The notes: generated from the sequence alone by a model not told the origin. Counted from the stretch's first letter, positions 8,924 through 18,060 are shown. The stretch: 64,000 nt of DNA from Sphingobacterium litopenaei (GCF_014692495.1 NZ_JACOIJ010000017.1:1-64000); one strand, 5' to 3'. Numbers and translations: made by a program.

Positions 8924-9463
8924 TTGGAGAATATTAACTTAAATAGAATATGGCAAAGCTGTCAGGCGCAGGATAAAAAATCGCAAGCGCAACTTTATTC
9001 TATTTTCTCCAAAAAGATGTTTGTGGTGTGTATGCGCTATGCGCAGACAACACTAGAAGCGGAAGACATTCTTCAAAATGGATTCATAAAAGTCTTTACT
9101 AAGCATCATTTATTTGATGGCAAAGGATCATTGGAAGGTTGGATAAAACGTATCATGGTCAATACAGCTATAGAAAGCTATCGTCAGAGCAAAGAGAAAT
9201 ATACGGACAGCATCGGCGAGCAACATGAAAACACGATTCATAGTCACTTGACAAGTGACACCAGTTCATACAAGGACTTATTGAAACTCATAAAAGAATT
9301 ACCGCTTGGATACAGAACTGTTTTCAACTTGTATGCTATTGAAGGTTACAGTCACAAAGAAATAGCAGAGATGTTGGGCATTTCGGAAGGAAATTCGAAA
9401 TCTCAACTTTCCCGAGCAAGACAGGCATTACAACAAAAATTGATAAAAGAAAACACTATATAA
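8924..9463 (+). CDS. ECF-type RNA polymerase sigma factor
   Basis: Extracytoplasmic-function sigma factor of 179 residues. Region 2 (about 20-90) includes YAQTTLEAEDILQNGFIKVF and the -10-binding SLEGWIKRIMVNTAIESYR. Region 4 (about 120-175) has the helix-turn-helix GYSHKEIAEMLGISEGNSKSQ. The start is a TTG: an in-frame stop lies three codons upstream and the next ATG is inside region 2. There is no Shine-Dalgarno sequence. It is 65 bases after tsaE and one base before the next gene. The link to porX recalls SigP of Porphyromonas gingivalis, but equivalence is not shown. Confidence 0.9.
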   Translation: MENINLNRIWQSCQAQDKKSQAQLYSIFSKKMFVVCMRYAQTTLEAEDILQNGFIKVFTKHHLFDGKGSLEGWIKRIMVNTAIESYRQSKEKYTDSIGEQHENTIHSHLTSDTSSYKDLLKLIKELPLGYRTVFNLYAIEGYSHKEIAEMLGISEGNSKSQLSRARQALQQKLIKENTI

Positions 9464-9464
9464 T

Positions 9465-10211
9465 ATGGAGTCACAAGATTTAGACAAATTATTCCGAGAT
9501 GCTTTCGAGCAAGCGGAAGAGACACCAAATAACCGTGTTTGGGAAGGTATTGAACAAGAATTAGCTAAAGAGAAAAAGATAATTCTTTTTTACATCAAAT
9601 ATAGAGCCCAACTTTCTATAGCAGCGACATTGCTTCTGTTTTTCGGAATAGGATTGACATTCTATAAAAAACCTATTCCTACTGGGAAAGAAAAAATTGA
9701 AGAGGTGTTGACTGCTATTGAAAATAATAATGAACCTTCTAAAAGCGAAGAAATTAATGCTCAAGAGAAACCTGAGGTTGTAGAATCTATCCAAGAAAGC
9801 TCAAACTATTCTCCAAAAAGATCGGTAGCGAAAAATATGGAAGAAAAGCTTCCCGTTAAAGAAGAACTTGCAGCAATTAACCATTTTGAACGCTATGCTA
9901 CCGAGGAGGCTAAAGAAAATTTGCAAACAGATCATTTATTAGCAACCGTAGAAGCGGATATCGTGGTAAAACCAAATTATACAGAAGAAGTAAAAATAAT
10001 TGAGCACTTAATTGAAACACCAAATTCATATACTTTCGCTGCACCAAAAGAAGAAACAAAATCTTCTATTGTCACCAAAGTATTAAATGGAATAACCAAG
10101 AATATTTTAACAAAAAGCATCGATATCCAAGATAATAAAGAAATCGAATTTAGAAACGACGAAGAAGGATCCATAACACTCAATATATTCAATTCATTAG
10201 CAAAAAAATAA
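9465..10211 (+). CDS. Single-pass membrane protein, possible anti-sigma factor
   Basis: Unrecognised 248-residue protein. Residues 1-45 form an acidic cytoplasmic N-terminus (SQDLDKLFRDAFEQAEETPNNRVWEGIEQEL). One transmembrane helix follows at about 48-67 (QLSIAATLLLFFGIGLTFY), and the rest is a Glu/Lys-rich, low-complexity periplasmic part. This layout, and its position one base after an ECF sigma gene, are what anti-sigma factors of Bacteroidota usually show, although I see no zinc motif. The name is therefore an inference from context. Confidence 0.6.
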   Translation: MESQDLDKLFRDAFEQAEETPNNRVWEGIEQELAKEKKIILFYIKYRAQLSIAATLLLFFGIGLTFYKKPIPTGKEKIEEVLTAIENNNEPSKSEEINAQEKPEVVESIQESSNYSPKRSVAKNMEEKLPVKEELAAINHFERYATEEAKENLQTDHLLATVEADIVVKPNYTEEVKIIEHLIETPNSYTFAAPKEETKSSIVTKVLNGITKNILTKSIDIQDNKEIEFRNDEEGSITLNIFNSLAKK

Positions 10212-10227
10212 CCTAATATATATAATC

Positions 10228-11031
10228 ATGAAAAAGATCTACAACATAACGAGTACCTTACTTATTTTATTCAGTATTGTTAATATTGCCGTCGCACAAA
10301 GCTATACTTCCACTGTAACAACCATCACTTCACAGGATTCAACTGTTGTCAAAAAGAAAACTGATATAGAAATTTCTATTGGTGCAAAAGATGGCGATGA
10401 AACCACAAAATATCCTCGTGCCTTTGGTGGAATTACCTTTTCAAGAATAGATTGGGGATTCTCCAGAATCATGGATGACGGAGCATTTACTTTATCAGAA
10501 GATAATCAATTCTTGAAATATAAAAAAGCATCAAACTTTGGTTTTGATGTAGCGCAATTCGGGCTTCGTGCAAGCGACAATTTCAAAACTTATATTTCAG
10601 CTGGTTTTGAATGGAATTATTTACGATTAGAGAAAAATATCTTGCTGAATGAAAATACCTCTCCAATTTCTTATGAAGACGGGGATGTGGAATATAAAAA
10701 GAATGTTTTTACCACAACTTACTTCCGCATGCCTTTAACTTTCGAATGGAGAAGTGACAAAAACAGGAAAGGAGAACGTGTAAAAGTGGCTTTTGGTGCG
10801 ATGACAGGTGTCTTATTAAAAGGTACACAACGTTTGAAAAGCAAAGAAAATGGTAAACAAAAATTCAAAGATAATTACAGTTTAGCTTCATTCCAATACG
10901 GACCTTTCATTAGATTAGGTTACGATGATTTCGGAATCTTCGCAAAATATTATGTAAATGATTTCTTTGAAAAAAGTCCAGCGCAGAAAAACCTTAACAA
11001 TTTAGCATTTGGTATTAGTTTAGGATTTTAA
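10228..11031 (+). CDS. Outer-membrane beta-barrel-like protein with signal peptide
   Basis: Secreted 267-residue protein. A signal peptide (about 1-23, cleaved after VAQ) is followed by alternating polar/aromatic strands (TYISAGFEWNYLRLE, YFRMPLTFEWRS) and a last strand ending in Phe (FGISLGF), as outer-membrane barrels do. I do not recognise a family. It closes the sigma/membrane protein/barrel cluster and is followed by a clear terminator. A role as sensor or target of the sigma system is possible. Confidence 0.6.
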   Translation: MKKIYNITSTLLILFSIVNIAVAQSYTSTVTTITSQDSTVVKKKTDIEISIGAKDGDETTKYPRAFGGITFSRIDWGFSRIMDDGAFTLSEDNQFLKYKKASNFGFDVAQFGLRASDNFKTYISAGFEWNYLRLEKNILLNENTSPISYEDGDVEYKKNVFTTTYFRMPLTFEWRSDKNRKGERVKVAFGAMTGVLLKGTQRLKSKENGKQKFKDNYSLASFQYGPFIRLGYDDFGIFAKYYVNDFFEKSPAQKNLNNLAFGISLGF

Positions 11032-11062
11032 TCCAAATAATTCATTTATAAAACCTATTTTT

Positions 11063-11093
11063 ATGCCGAAAGAAATTTTCGGCATTTTTATTT
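11063..11093 (+). terminator. Rho-independent terminator
   Basis: Stem ATGCCGAAA/TTTCGGCAT followed by a T-rich tail. It ends the ECF cluster and reaches to two bases before the ATG of the next gene, so that gene needs a promoter overlapping this region. Confidence 0.8.
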
Positions 11094-11094
11094 T

Positions 11095-12144
11095 ATGGCT
11101 ACTTCATCTTGTCAATATATTCCTACGGATACTCAAAAATTGGGCGTTGCTGCAATTCACGGAGAAAATCTTACTTCGATTTTTACTGGAAAAGAAGATG
11201 TAACAGCTGTTGACAATGTATCGTTTGATATTGAAGAGAATAAAATAACCGCAATAATTGGAGAATCAGGAAGTGGCAAAAGTACACTCCTAAAGCTTAT
11301 TTATGGACTGTTGGAACCTAATGAAGGAGAAGTTCGCTATAAAGGCTGGCTGGTTCCTACACGCAAAGACAAATTGATTCCAGGTCACGACGCCATGAAG
11401 ATGGTGTCTCAAGGATTTGATGACCTTAATTTATATGCTAAAGTCTGGGATAACATTGCATCCCAACTTCCAAATACCAATTTGGATTACAAACAAAGTC
11501 GCACTGCCGAAATCTTAAAGAAACTACGTATTGACCATTTAGCTCAACATAGAGTTGCTGATTTGAGTGGTGGAGAACGTCAGCGAGTAGCTATTGCCCG
11601 TGCTTTAATCAATGACCCAGAAGTGCTGCTTATGGACGAGCCATTCAATCAAGTGGATGCCGCATTTCGCGATGGCTTACAACAGGACATCAAGCAAATT
11701 GTAATGGAAACGGGATTGACTGTTATTTTGGTCTCTCATGATCCTGCAGAAGTCCTTGCAATGGCGGATGCATTAATCGTTATGCGCAATGGTAAAATTG
11801 TCGATGCTGGAAACCCAAAAGACTTATATTTTCGACCTAAACATCACTATACTGCGATTTTATTAGCAAAAAGCAATATTCTTTCTCCCAAACAAGCTTT
11901 AATACTGAATATTCAGCAAGAAGACTCTGTTGCTATACATCAGGAGTGGATCAATGTAAAAGAAAATCGGAATTCAACCTTCAAAATCTTAGACATCAAA
12001 TTTAGAGGGTTTTATAGTGAGTATGTTTTAGGAAATAAAGAAATTAGCTTACACGCTATAGTTAAAACAGAAACTCCTCTTCCTATAGGAACAGGAGTTG
12101 ATATAGATATTCTAAATTTTATTTCTTTTCCAGTTCAGCTTTAA
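11095..12144 (+). CDS. ABC transporter ATP-binding protein
   Basis: ABC ATPase of 349 residues: Walker A GESGSGKSTLL (about 60-70), Q-loop in KMVSQGFDDLN, signature LSGGERQRVAIA, Walker B VLLMDEPFNQVD and H-loop VILVSHD. The C-terminal 100 residues look like an oligonucleotide/regulatory-type extension, as in importer ATPases of the CysA/PotA class. No permease or binding-protein gene is nearby, so it is an orphan with unknown cargo. Its 3' end overlaps the convergent TlpA gene by 26 bases. Confidence 0.88.
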   Translation: MATSSCQYIPTDTQKLGVAAIHGENLTSIFTGKEDVTAVDNVSFDIEENKITAIIGESGSGKSTLLKLIYGLLEPNEGEVRYKGWLVPTRKDKLIPGHDAMKMVSQGFDDLNLYAKVWDNIASQLPNTNLDYKQSRTAEILKKLRIDHLAQHRVADLSGGERQRVAIARALINDPEVLLMDEPFNQVDAAFRDGLQQDIKQIVMETGLTVILVSHDPAEVLAMADALIVMRNGKIVDAGNPKDLYFRPKHHYTAILLAKSNILSPKQALILNIQQEDSVAIHQEWINVKENRNSTFKILDIKFRGFYSEYVLGNKEISLHAIVKTETPLPIGTGVDIDILNFISFPVQL

Positions 12145-12628
12145 TAAGCTCTACCATTTTTGAGAATTCTTCATCTTCGAATCCAATGGATTGATAGATA
12201 ATCTTTCCGGATCTATCCAATACAACATTTCGAGGAATAGATTGCTCTGCAAAAAGACCGAACACTTCACGTTTTAAGTCTGGAAACACAGGAAATGTAT
12301 ATTTATTTTCATCAATAAAAGGATCAATTTTTTCCCATCCTTCTTCTCGTGCTAATACAAAAACGGCTAAGTCTTTATTGGATTTTAAATCATCCCAAAT
12401 TTCCTTTTGTAACCTTGGTAATTCTTTCCTACACGGAGGACACCATGTCGCGAAGAAATTCAACAAAACAACTTTACCTTTCAGGCTTTCAGAACTAATT
12501 AGTTGATTATTTTTAGCTTTAACTTCAAATTTTGGAGTTTGTTCCCCTAAATTAACTTTCCACTCTTGAGCTTTTGTTGTTATAAACGAACATACAATTA
12601 ACCCAATAATCCATAATAGTTTTTTCAT
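12119..12628 (-). CDS. TlpA-like thiol:disulfide oxidoreductase
   Basis: Exported thioredoxin-fold protein of 169 residues with a signal peptide (about 1-20, ending KAQ), the active site ATWCPPCRK and a later cis-proline (QSIPRNVVLD). It would reduce disulfides in the periplasm, for example in cytochrome maturation or oxidative stress. The start overlaps the stop of the esterase gene by four bases (ATGA), which indicates translational coupling. Confidence 0.88.
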   Translation of the reverse strand: MKKLLWIIGLIVCSFITTKAQEWKVNLGEQTPKFEVKAKNNQLISSESLKGKVVLLNFFATWCPPCRKELPRLQKEIWDDLKSNKDLAVFVLAREEGWEKIDPFIDENKYTFPVFPDLKREVFGLFAEQSIPRNVVLDRSGKIIYQSIGFEDEEFSKMVELIKAELEKK

Positions 12629-13485
12629 AGTTTAACATTTTCTAACCATTCAAGCATATTTTCAAACCAATCCAATGGTTCTTGCTTGTTATTCATTCCA
12701 AAACCATGCCCACCTTTCTCATATACAAATAAATAATTAGGAATTTTATACTTATTTAGCTCATTCTGATAGCGAAGGCTGTTTTCAATAGGCACTGCTT
12801 TGTCGTCTTTTGCATGGATTAAATATGCCGGCGGAGTCTTTTTATTAATATTCTTTTCATTAGAAAAACGAATCACATCTTCAGGCTGAAAATCTGGCCC
12901 TATCAAATTTGTTTTGGAGCCATTATGGGTAACACCATCTTCCATAGAAATTACAGGGTACACCAACACCGAAAAATCAGGTCTTAAATCTTTTGAAGAC
13001 AAATTCTGATGGTTATAATCAGAGGCAAAGTGTGTAGACAATGTTGAAGCTAAATGCCCACCTGCAGAGAACCCTAATACGCCAAATTTAGGCTTCTTAA
13101 TTTTTAATCCCTTCACATATTCTTTGACAACAATCAAAGCTCGCTGAGCATCTTCAATGGGCGCAATACGCTTATCGATTTGTTGTTTTGAAGTTGGTAA
13201 TCGATATTTAAGCACAAAAGCACAATACCCTTGCTCATTTAATCGTTTGGCAACTTGATGCCCTTCATGATCCATAGCATGATGGGTATATCCTCCTCCC
13301 GGAAGGATTAAGAATATTTTAGAATGTTTGATTTCTTGCGGGATGTAACTATACAGCTCAGGGGTATTTTTCTCAATATTGGCCGTGTCTTTTAGGTTAG
13401 GAATAACTGAATACAAGGCTATTTTATCCTGTGCCTGCAAAAATCCATACAATAATGTCATGATTAAGGTAAGATGTAATTTCAT
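12625..13485 (-). CDS. Secreted alpha/beta hydrolase (acetyl-esterase type)
   Basis: A 286-residue hydrolase with a signal peptide (ending LQAQ), the oxyanion motif PGGGYTHH, nucleophile motif GFSAGGHLAS, and a late Asp (HAKDDKAVP) and His (EKGGHGFGM) to complete the triad. It resembles Aes/BD-FAE esterases that remove acetyl or feruloyl groups from polysaccharides. No carbohydrate cluster is next to it; instead it is coupled to the TlpA gene downstream. The substrate is unknown. Confidence 0.85.
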   Translation of the reverse strand: MKLHLTLIMTLLYGFLQAQDKIALYSVIPNLKDTANIEKNTPELYSYIPQEIKHSKIFLILPGGGYTHHAMDHEGHQVAKRLNEQGYCAFVLKYRLPTSKQQIDKRIAPIEDAQRALIVVKEYVKGLKIKKPKFGVLGFSAGGHLASTLSTHFASDYNHQNLSSKDLRPDFSVLVYPVISMEDGVTHNGSKTNLIGPDFQPEDVIRFSNEKNINKKTPPAYLIHAKDDKAVPIENSLRYQNELNKYKIPNYLFVYEKGGHGFGMNNKQEPLDWFENMLEWLENVKL

Positions 13486-13489
13486 AGGT

Positions 13490-14692
13490 TTATTGATTAG
13501 CGACTATCATCAAAGATAAATCTTTATAAGCTATATTGAATCGATCAGCAATATCTTTGTTTGTCAAACTTCCTTGATAAAGATAAACCGCATTTCTGAT
13601 CCCAGCATGACTCCATATCAAACTGCTGAAACTTCCGCATTCACCGATTTGTAATAAAATTGGCGTAAAAATGTTTGTCAAAGCATATGTGGCTGTACGG
13701 GCAACACGAGAAGCAATATTAGGTACACAATAATGAATCACATCATATTTCCTAAAAACAGGTTTATCATGGGACGTGATTTCTGAAGTTTCAAAACAAC
13801 CACCTTGATCAATTGACACATCAATGATAACAGAATTTGGCTTCATTTCCGAAACAGTTTCTTCGGAGATAAGGCATGCAGAACGACCATTCTTTGCTCT
13901 TAAGGCACCAATTACGACATCACAAGATTTTATTGCTTTGTTCAAAATGAGAGGTTGTATGACAGATGTATACACGCGTGAACCTATATTGTTCTGCAAC
14001 CTTCGAAGTCTATATACCGAACTATCAAATACTTTAACCTCCGCCCCTAATGCTATTGCAGTTCGAGCTGCAAACTCACCTACCGTCCCCGCTCCAATGA
14101 TGACTATTTCAGTAGGAGGAACACCAGTAATACCACCTAGCATTAACCCTTTGCCATCAAAAATATTAGAGAGATATTCGGCCGCGATTAAAATAGAGGT
14201 TGCTCCTACAATTTCACTCATCGCTCGGACTACTGTCAAATGGCCGCCTTCATCTTGTAAATATTCATAAGATAATGCGGTGATTTGTTTTTTCATCAAT
14301 GCCTGCAGCACTTCCTTTTCCAATAAGCTAGGTTGCTGGGATGACATTAAAATCTGCTTATTACGCATCATTCGAACCTCTTCAACCGTAGGTCCTGCTA
14401 TTTTAATGACGATATCAGCATTATAAACCTGAGTGGAATCATAGACAATCTGAGCTCCTTGTTCGCTGTAATGGTGATCTAAAAAATTAGAACAATCTCC
14501 CGCCCCAGATTCAATAATTACCCGATGACCATATTCGACTAGCAAGGCTACTGACAATGGTGTCAATGCAATACGCTTTTCTTGAAAAACCGTTTCCTTG
14601 GGAATACCAATAACTAATTCTCTTTTAGTCTTATTATTAGATTTTAATAATTCTTGAGTTTGTCCCAACACACTTTCTTCGATTTTTGCCAT
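13490..14692 (-). CDS. ald: Alanine dehydrogenase-like NAD(P)-binding enzyme
   Basis: Member of the alanine dehydrogenase / transhydrogenase-alpha family, 400 residues. It has the N-terminal motif GIPKETVFQEKRIALTP, the substrate lysine in DIVIKIAGPT and a Rossmann fold (VIIGAGTVGEFAA). The catalytic histidine (His96 of characterised enzymes, in YLHLA) is absent: the position reads MSSQQPS. From memory, other Bacteroidota members also lack it, so the substrate may not be L-alanine. The gene sits alone, divergent from the dehydratase gene. Confidence 0.8.
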   Translation of the reverse strand: MAKIEESVLGQTQELLKSNNKTKRELVIGIPKETVFQEKRIALTPLSVALLVEYGHRVIIESGAGDCSNFLDHHYSEQGAQIVYDSTQVYNADIVIKIAGPTVEEVRMMRNKQILMSSQQPSLLEKEVLQALMKKQITALSYEYLQDEGGHLTVVRAMSEIVGATSILIAAEYLSNIFDGKGLMLGGITGVPPTEIVIIGAGTVGEFAARTAIALGAEVKVFDSSVYRLRRLQNNIGSRVYTSVIQPLILNKAIKSCDVVIGALRAKNGRSACLISEETVSEMKPNSVIIDVSIDQGGCFETSEITSHDKPVFRKYDVIHYCVPNIASRVARTATYALTNIFTPILLQIGECGSFSSLIWSHAGIRNAVYLYQGSLTNKDIADRFNIAYKDLSLMIVANQ

Positions 14693-14760
14693 ATCTTCAT
14701 TTTTCCTATAATTTGCCTATTAATTATAAAAAGAATATATAGTTATATTCCAAATTTTAA

Positions 14761-14768
14761 TAGCTTTG
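14761..14768 (+). promoter_or_regulatory. -7 box for the CapD/PglF-type gene
   Basis: TAGCTTTG matches TAnnTTTG exactly and lies 25 bases before the ATG at 14794. The -33 TTG is not clear. Confidence 0.5.
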
Positions 14769-14793
14769 CACTATACAAGCGCACGAATTATAA

Positions 14794-16719
14794 ATGAAAT
14801 TCTTTAAAGTTATTAACCATGTCCAGATATTACCACGTTGGGTAATATTCTTTCTAGACCTAACGGCTGCAATTTTTGCTTTTTTGATTGCTTATTTTTT
14901 GTATCAAGATACTAAAAATATAATCTTTAATCCAAATGATTTTGCCTCCGAATTTCTATTGTGTCTAGGAGCGACTGTGATCTCTTTTGTCGTTTTTAAA
15001 TTATATTCTGGTATTGTAAGGTATACAAGTTCTACTGACTCTATACGTATTCTATCTTGTAATTTACTAACTGTAATTATTTTATTTGGCGCTAAACTTT
15101 TCGTGTTGGCTATCCGTGCACCACACATAATAGACAGTTCATTAATAATTATATACAGTTTATTACTTTTTGTAGGATTGGTTATATATAGAACGTCAAT
15201 TAAAGTTTTCTTCCAATATTCTCGAACAGCAAAGAAAATTAAGAAGAATGTGATCATTTTTGGCGCTGGTGAATTAGGTATTGCAGTAAAAAGAACTTTT
15301 GACCATGATTTAACCACAAATAAAATCATTGTAGGGTTTTTAGACGATAATCCTTCCAAAGTAGGTAAGTCCATTGATGGTGTAAGAATTTACAAATCTG
15401 ATAATCTAACAACTGTAATCAACAAGTTGGCTGTTGACGAGTTGATTATTGCTACTCCATCTCTTGTTTCCGAAAAGAAATCTCAAATAATAGAATTATG
15501 TCTTGAAAATAATATATCGGTTTTAACTCTACCTCCTGCGAAACAAATAATGAATGGAGATTTGTCAGTAAACCATATCAAAAATGTCAAGATTGAGGAT
15601 TTATTAGAACGCGCACCTATTAAAATCGATAATGAATCGATCTTAGAACAATTGAAAGGAAAGCGTGTATTAGTAACTGGAGCTGCAGGATCGATTGGTA
15701 GTGAAATTGCTGCTCAAATCAGTAAATACGATCCCCAAGTCATAATCTTATGTGATCAAGCGGAAACTCCATTACACAATCTTCAACTTGATTTACAAGA
15801 GAAATTTAAAGATCAAATTTACCATACATTCATTGCTGACGTAAAAAATTACGAACGTATGCGTTATTTATTTGAGGAATTCAAACCTCAAATTGTATAT
15901 CACGCAGCAGCATATAAGCATGTACCTATGGTAGAGAATCACCCAATTGAAGGAGTGCGCACCAACGTATTGGGTACTATAAATTTGGCTAATCTTGCTG
16001 TTGAATTCAAAGCAAGAAAATTTGTATTTGTTTCTACGGATAAAGCGGTAAATCCTACCAATGTGATGGGGGCAACAAAACGTATCGCTGAAATTTATGT
16101 TCAGGCGTTGAATAATAAATTGGAACAAGATAATGTAGAAAAACGAACAAGATTCATTACTACACGTTTTGGAAACGTATTAGGATCCAACGGATCTGTA
16201 ATTCCAAGATTTAGAGAACAAATTGAAAAAGGAGGTCCAGTAACTGTTACACACCCAGAGATCACACGTTATTTCATGACAATCCCTGAAGCTTGTCAAT
16301 TGGTGATCGAAGCAGGTAATATGGGTCAAGGCGGCGAAATTTTCGTATTTGACATGGGTAAATCTGTAAAGATCGTAGATTTAGCTAAAAAAATGATCAA
16401 ACTTTCAGGTTTTGAGCCCAACAAAGACATTGAAATAAGATTCACAGGCTTACGTCCAGGCGAAAAGTTATACGAAGAATTATTGAATGACTTAGAGAAC
16501 ACCATGCCTACGCACCATGAGAAAATCATGATTGCTAAAGTAAGAGAAAATTGCTTTGAAGATGTTAAAGCTCAAATTGATTTATTGTTTGACATTGTCA
16601 AAACTCAACATCAATTTAATATTGTAAAACAAATGAAAGCGATTGTGCCTGAATTCAAAAGTCAAAATTCTGAATATGAGACGTTAGATCATCCTAGCAT
16701 CACCATTACGAAAGAATAA
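14794..16719 (+). CDS. Membrane nucleotide-sugar 4,6-dehydratase (CapD/PglF type)
   Basis: Inner-membrane enzyme of 641 residues expected to convert UDP-GlcNAc (or a relative) to a 4-keto-6-deoxy sugar for glycans or glycoproteins. Four transmembrane helices lie within about 15-135. A first Rossmann domain (IIFGAGELGIAVKR) covers about 150-270, and the catalytic SDR domain runs from about 290 with GAAGSIGSEIA. The active region FVSTDKAVNPTNVMGATKR has the Thr-Asp-Lys that replaces Tyr-x-x-x-Lys in this group. No other sugar genes adjoin it. Confidence 0.9.
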   Translation: MKFFKVINHVQILPRWVIFFLDLTAAIFAFLIAYFLYQDTKNIIFNPNDFASEFLLCLGATVISFVVFKLYSGIVRYTSSTDSIRILSCNLLTVIILFGAKLFVLAIRAPHIIDSSLIIIYSLLLFVGLVIYRTSIKVFFQYSRTAKKIKKNVIIFGAGELGIAVKRTFDHDLTTNKIIVGFLDDNPSKVGKSIDGVRIYKSDNLTTVINKLAVDELIIATPSLVSEKKSQIIELCLENNISVLTLPPAKQIMNGDLSVNHIKNVKIEDLLERAPIKIDNESILEQLKGKRVLVTGAAGSIGSEIAAQISKYDPQVIILCDQAETPLHNLQLDLQEKFKDQIYHTFIADVKNYERMRYLFEEFKPQIVYHAAAYKHVPMVENHPIEGVRTNVLGTINLANLAVEFKARKFVFVSTDKAVNPTNVMGATKRIAEIYVQALNNKLEQDNVEKRTRFITTRFGNVLGSNGSVIPRFREQIEKGGPVTVTHPEITRYFMTIPEACQLVIEAGNMGQGGEIFVFDMGKSVKIVDLAKKMIKLSGFEPNKDIEIRFTGLRPGEKLYEELLNDLENTMPTHHEKIMIAKVRENCFEDVKAQIDLLFDIVKTQHQFNIVKQMKAIVPEFKSQNSEYETLDHPSITITKE

Positions 16720-16747
16720 TCTATTTAGCATTTTCTAGCTTTTAGTA

Positions 16748-16777
16748 TTGGAATTTTTCAATAAAAGTGTATTTTTG
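16748..16777 (+). promoter_or_regulatory. Bacteroidota-type promoter of the TPR gene
   Basis: TTG at 16748-16750, 19 bases, then TATTTTTG at 16770-16777 fit the -33/-7 consensus of the Bacteroidota primary sigma factor. The start codon is at 16806, giving a leader of about 20 bases. Confidence 0.75.
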
Positions 16778-16805
16778 CGTTCCATAGTATATTTAATATA
16801 AACTA

Positions 16806-17462
16806 ATGTCAACAAATCTTAATTCTACAGATCAAAAAGGATCTTTCTTTCAAGACAATCAAAAGAGCCTAATTTTTATTTTGGGTGCTATTGTCGTATT
16901 AATTCTTTTATATATTGGATACCAAAAATTGTACCTAGCGCCTCGAGTTGAAACAGCTGCTGATGCTATGTATCAAGCCGAAGAATATGTATTGATAGAT
17001 TCTTTACAAAAGAAAGCTATCGAAGGTGACGGCAATTTTGCTGGTCTAAAAGAAATCGCAGATGAATATTCGAATACACCATCAGCAAATATTGCATACG
17101 CTTATTTAGGTGGTTTATATCTACGTCAAGGTAATTTCCAAGAAGCTATCAATTATTTGAAAAAATATTCTGATACAGGAAGTGACATTGTAGATCCTTT
17201 GGTTGTAGGTTTGATTGGTGATGCATATTCAGATAGCCACGACTACAAAAATGCTGCAGACTATTACAGCAAAGCTGTTGGTAAATCTAAAAATTCTTAC
17301 ACTACTCCTCTTTTCCTTAAAAAATTAGGATTAGTTTACGAACAATTGAACGAATACAAAAAAGCAGAAGAGGCATATCAACAAATTAAAACGGATTATC
17401 CTCAAAGTAACGAAGCTTCGACTATTGATGGTCCTTTAGCTCGTGTACAAGCAAAACAATAA
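16806..17462 (+). CDS. Membrane-anchored tetratricopeptide repeat protein
   Basis: A 218-residue protein with one transmembrane helix (about 24-43) and TPR units after it (AYAYLGGLYLRQGNFQEAINYLKK, then PLFLKKLGLVYEQLNEYKKAEEAY). The arrangement recalls YfgM-type ancillary factors of the secretion machinery, but the family cannot be fixed. It has its own promoter and is followed by a terminator, so it is probably a single-gene unit. Confidence 0.8.
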   Translation: MSTNLNSTDQKGSFFQDNQKSLIFILGAIVVLILLYIGYQKLYLAPRVETAADAMYQAEEYVLIDSLQKKAIEGDGNFAGLKEIADEYSNTPSANIAYAYLGGLYLRQGNFQEAINYLKKYSDTGSDIVDPLVVGLIGDAYSDSHDYKNAADYYSKAVGKSKNSYTTPLFLKKLGLVYEQLNEYKKAEEAYQQIKTDYPQSNEASTIDGPLARVQAKQ

Positions 17463-17488
17463 TTGAATTAAGTTATCATTATATATTA

Positions 17489-17513
17489 AGGCTGCTATCA
17501 AGCAGCCTTTTTA
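17489..17513 (+). terminator. Terminator after the TPR gene
   Basis: Perfect 8-bp stem AGGCTGCT/AGCAGCCT, 4-base loop, then a T-run. Confidence 0.85.
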
Positions 17514-17530
17514 GTTAAAAGAAGAAAATT

Positions 17531-18019
17531 ATGGCAAGTTCGCTTAAAAATTTATCCGATTTCTCTCATATTCAAGTCCAAAGTGCAGCAGGGTTTAAAT
17601 TTGCTATCGTAGTATCTCAATGGAATGCTCAAGTGACTGGAGCTTTATTGAACGGCGCTATTGAAGGCTTATTAAAAAATGGAGGAAAAGAAGAAGATAT
17701 TGACATCATTGAAGTACCTGGAAGTTACGAATTGATCTCAGGAGCAGACATTGTATTACGCAATAAAGATTTTGATGCCGTAATATGTCTAGGCTGTGTC
17801 ATCCAAGGAGAAACTAGACATTTCGATTTTATTTGCGATGCGGTGGCAAATGGAATAAGTAATGTGGCTATAAAATATAATAAGCCAGTTATCTTCGGTG
17901 TGCTTACGACAGACAATTTAGAGCAAGCAACAGATCGAGCGGGCGGCAAACACGGTAACAAAGGAGAAGAAGCTGCTGTTACAGCCATTCAAATGGCACA
18001 CATCAGTAAAAAATATTAA
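17531..18019 (+). CDS. ribH: 6,7-dimethyl-8-ribityllumazine synthase
   Basis: Penultimate enzyme of riboflavin synthesis; it condenses 5-amino-6-ribitylaminouracil with dihydroxybutanone phosphate and assembles as pentamers or 60-mers. The 162 residues show the substrate loops VVSQWN and PGSYEL, the GCVIQGETRHFDFI motif with catalytic His, and the usual FGVLTTDN and GGKHGNKG. No other rib gene or FMN riboswitch is visible nearby. Confidence 0.96.
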   Translation: MASSLKNLSDFSHIQVQSAAGFKFAIVVSQWNAQVTGALLNGAIEGLLKNGGKEEDIDIIEVPGSYELISGADIVLRNKDFDAVICLGCVIQGETRHFDFICDAVANGISNVAIKYNKPVIFGVLTTDNLEQATDRAGGKHGNKGEEAAVTAIQMAHISKKY

Positions 18020-18025
18020 TAAAAC

Positions 18026-18057
18026 AAAAACTGCCAGATTGTATCTGGCAGTTTTTG
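18026..18057. terminator. Bidirectional terminator
   Basis: The stem AAAAACTGCCAGAT / ATCTGGCAGTTTTT separates the convergent ribH and GH20 genes and has A- and T-tracts usable on both strands. Confidence 0.85.
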
Positions 18058-18060
18058 TTT

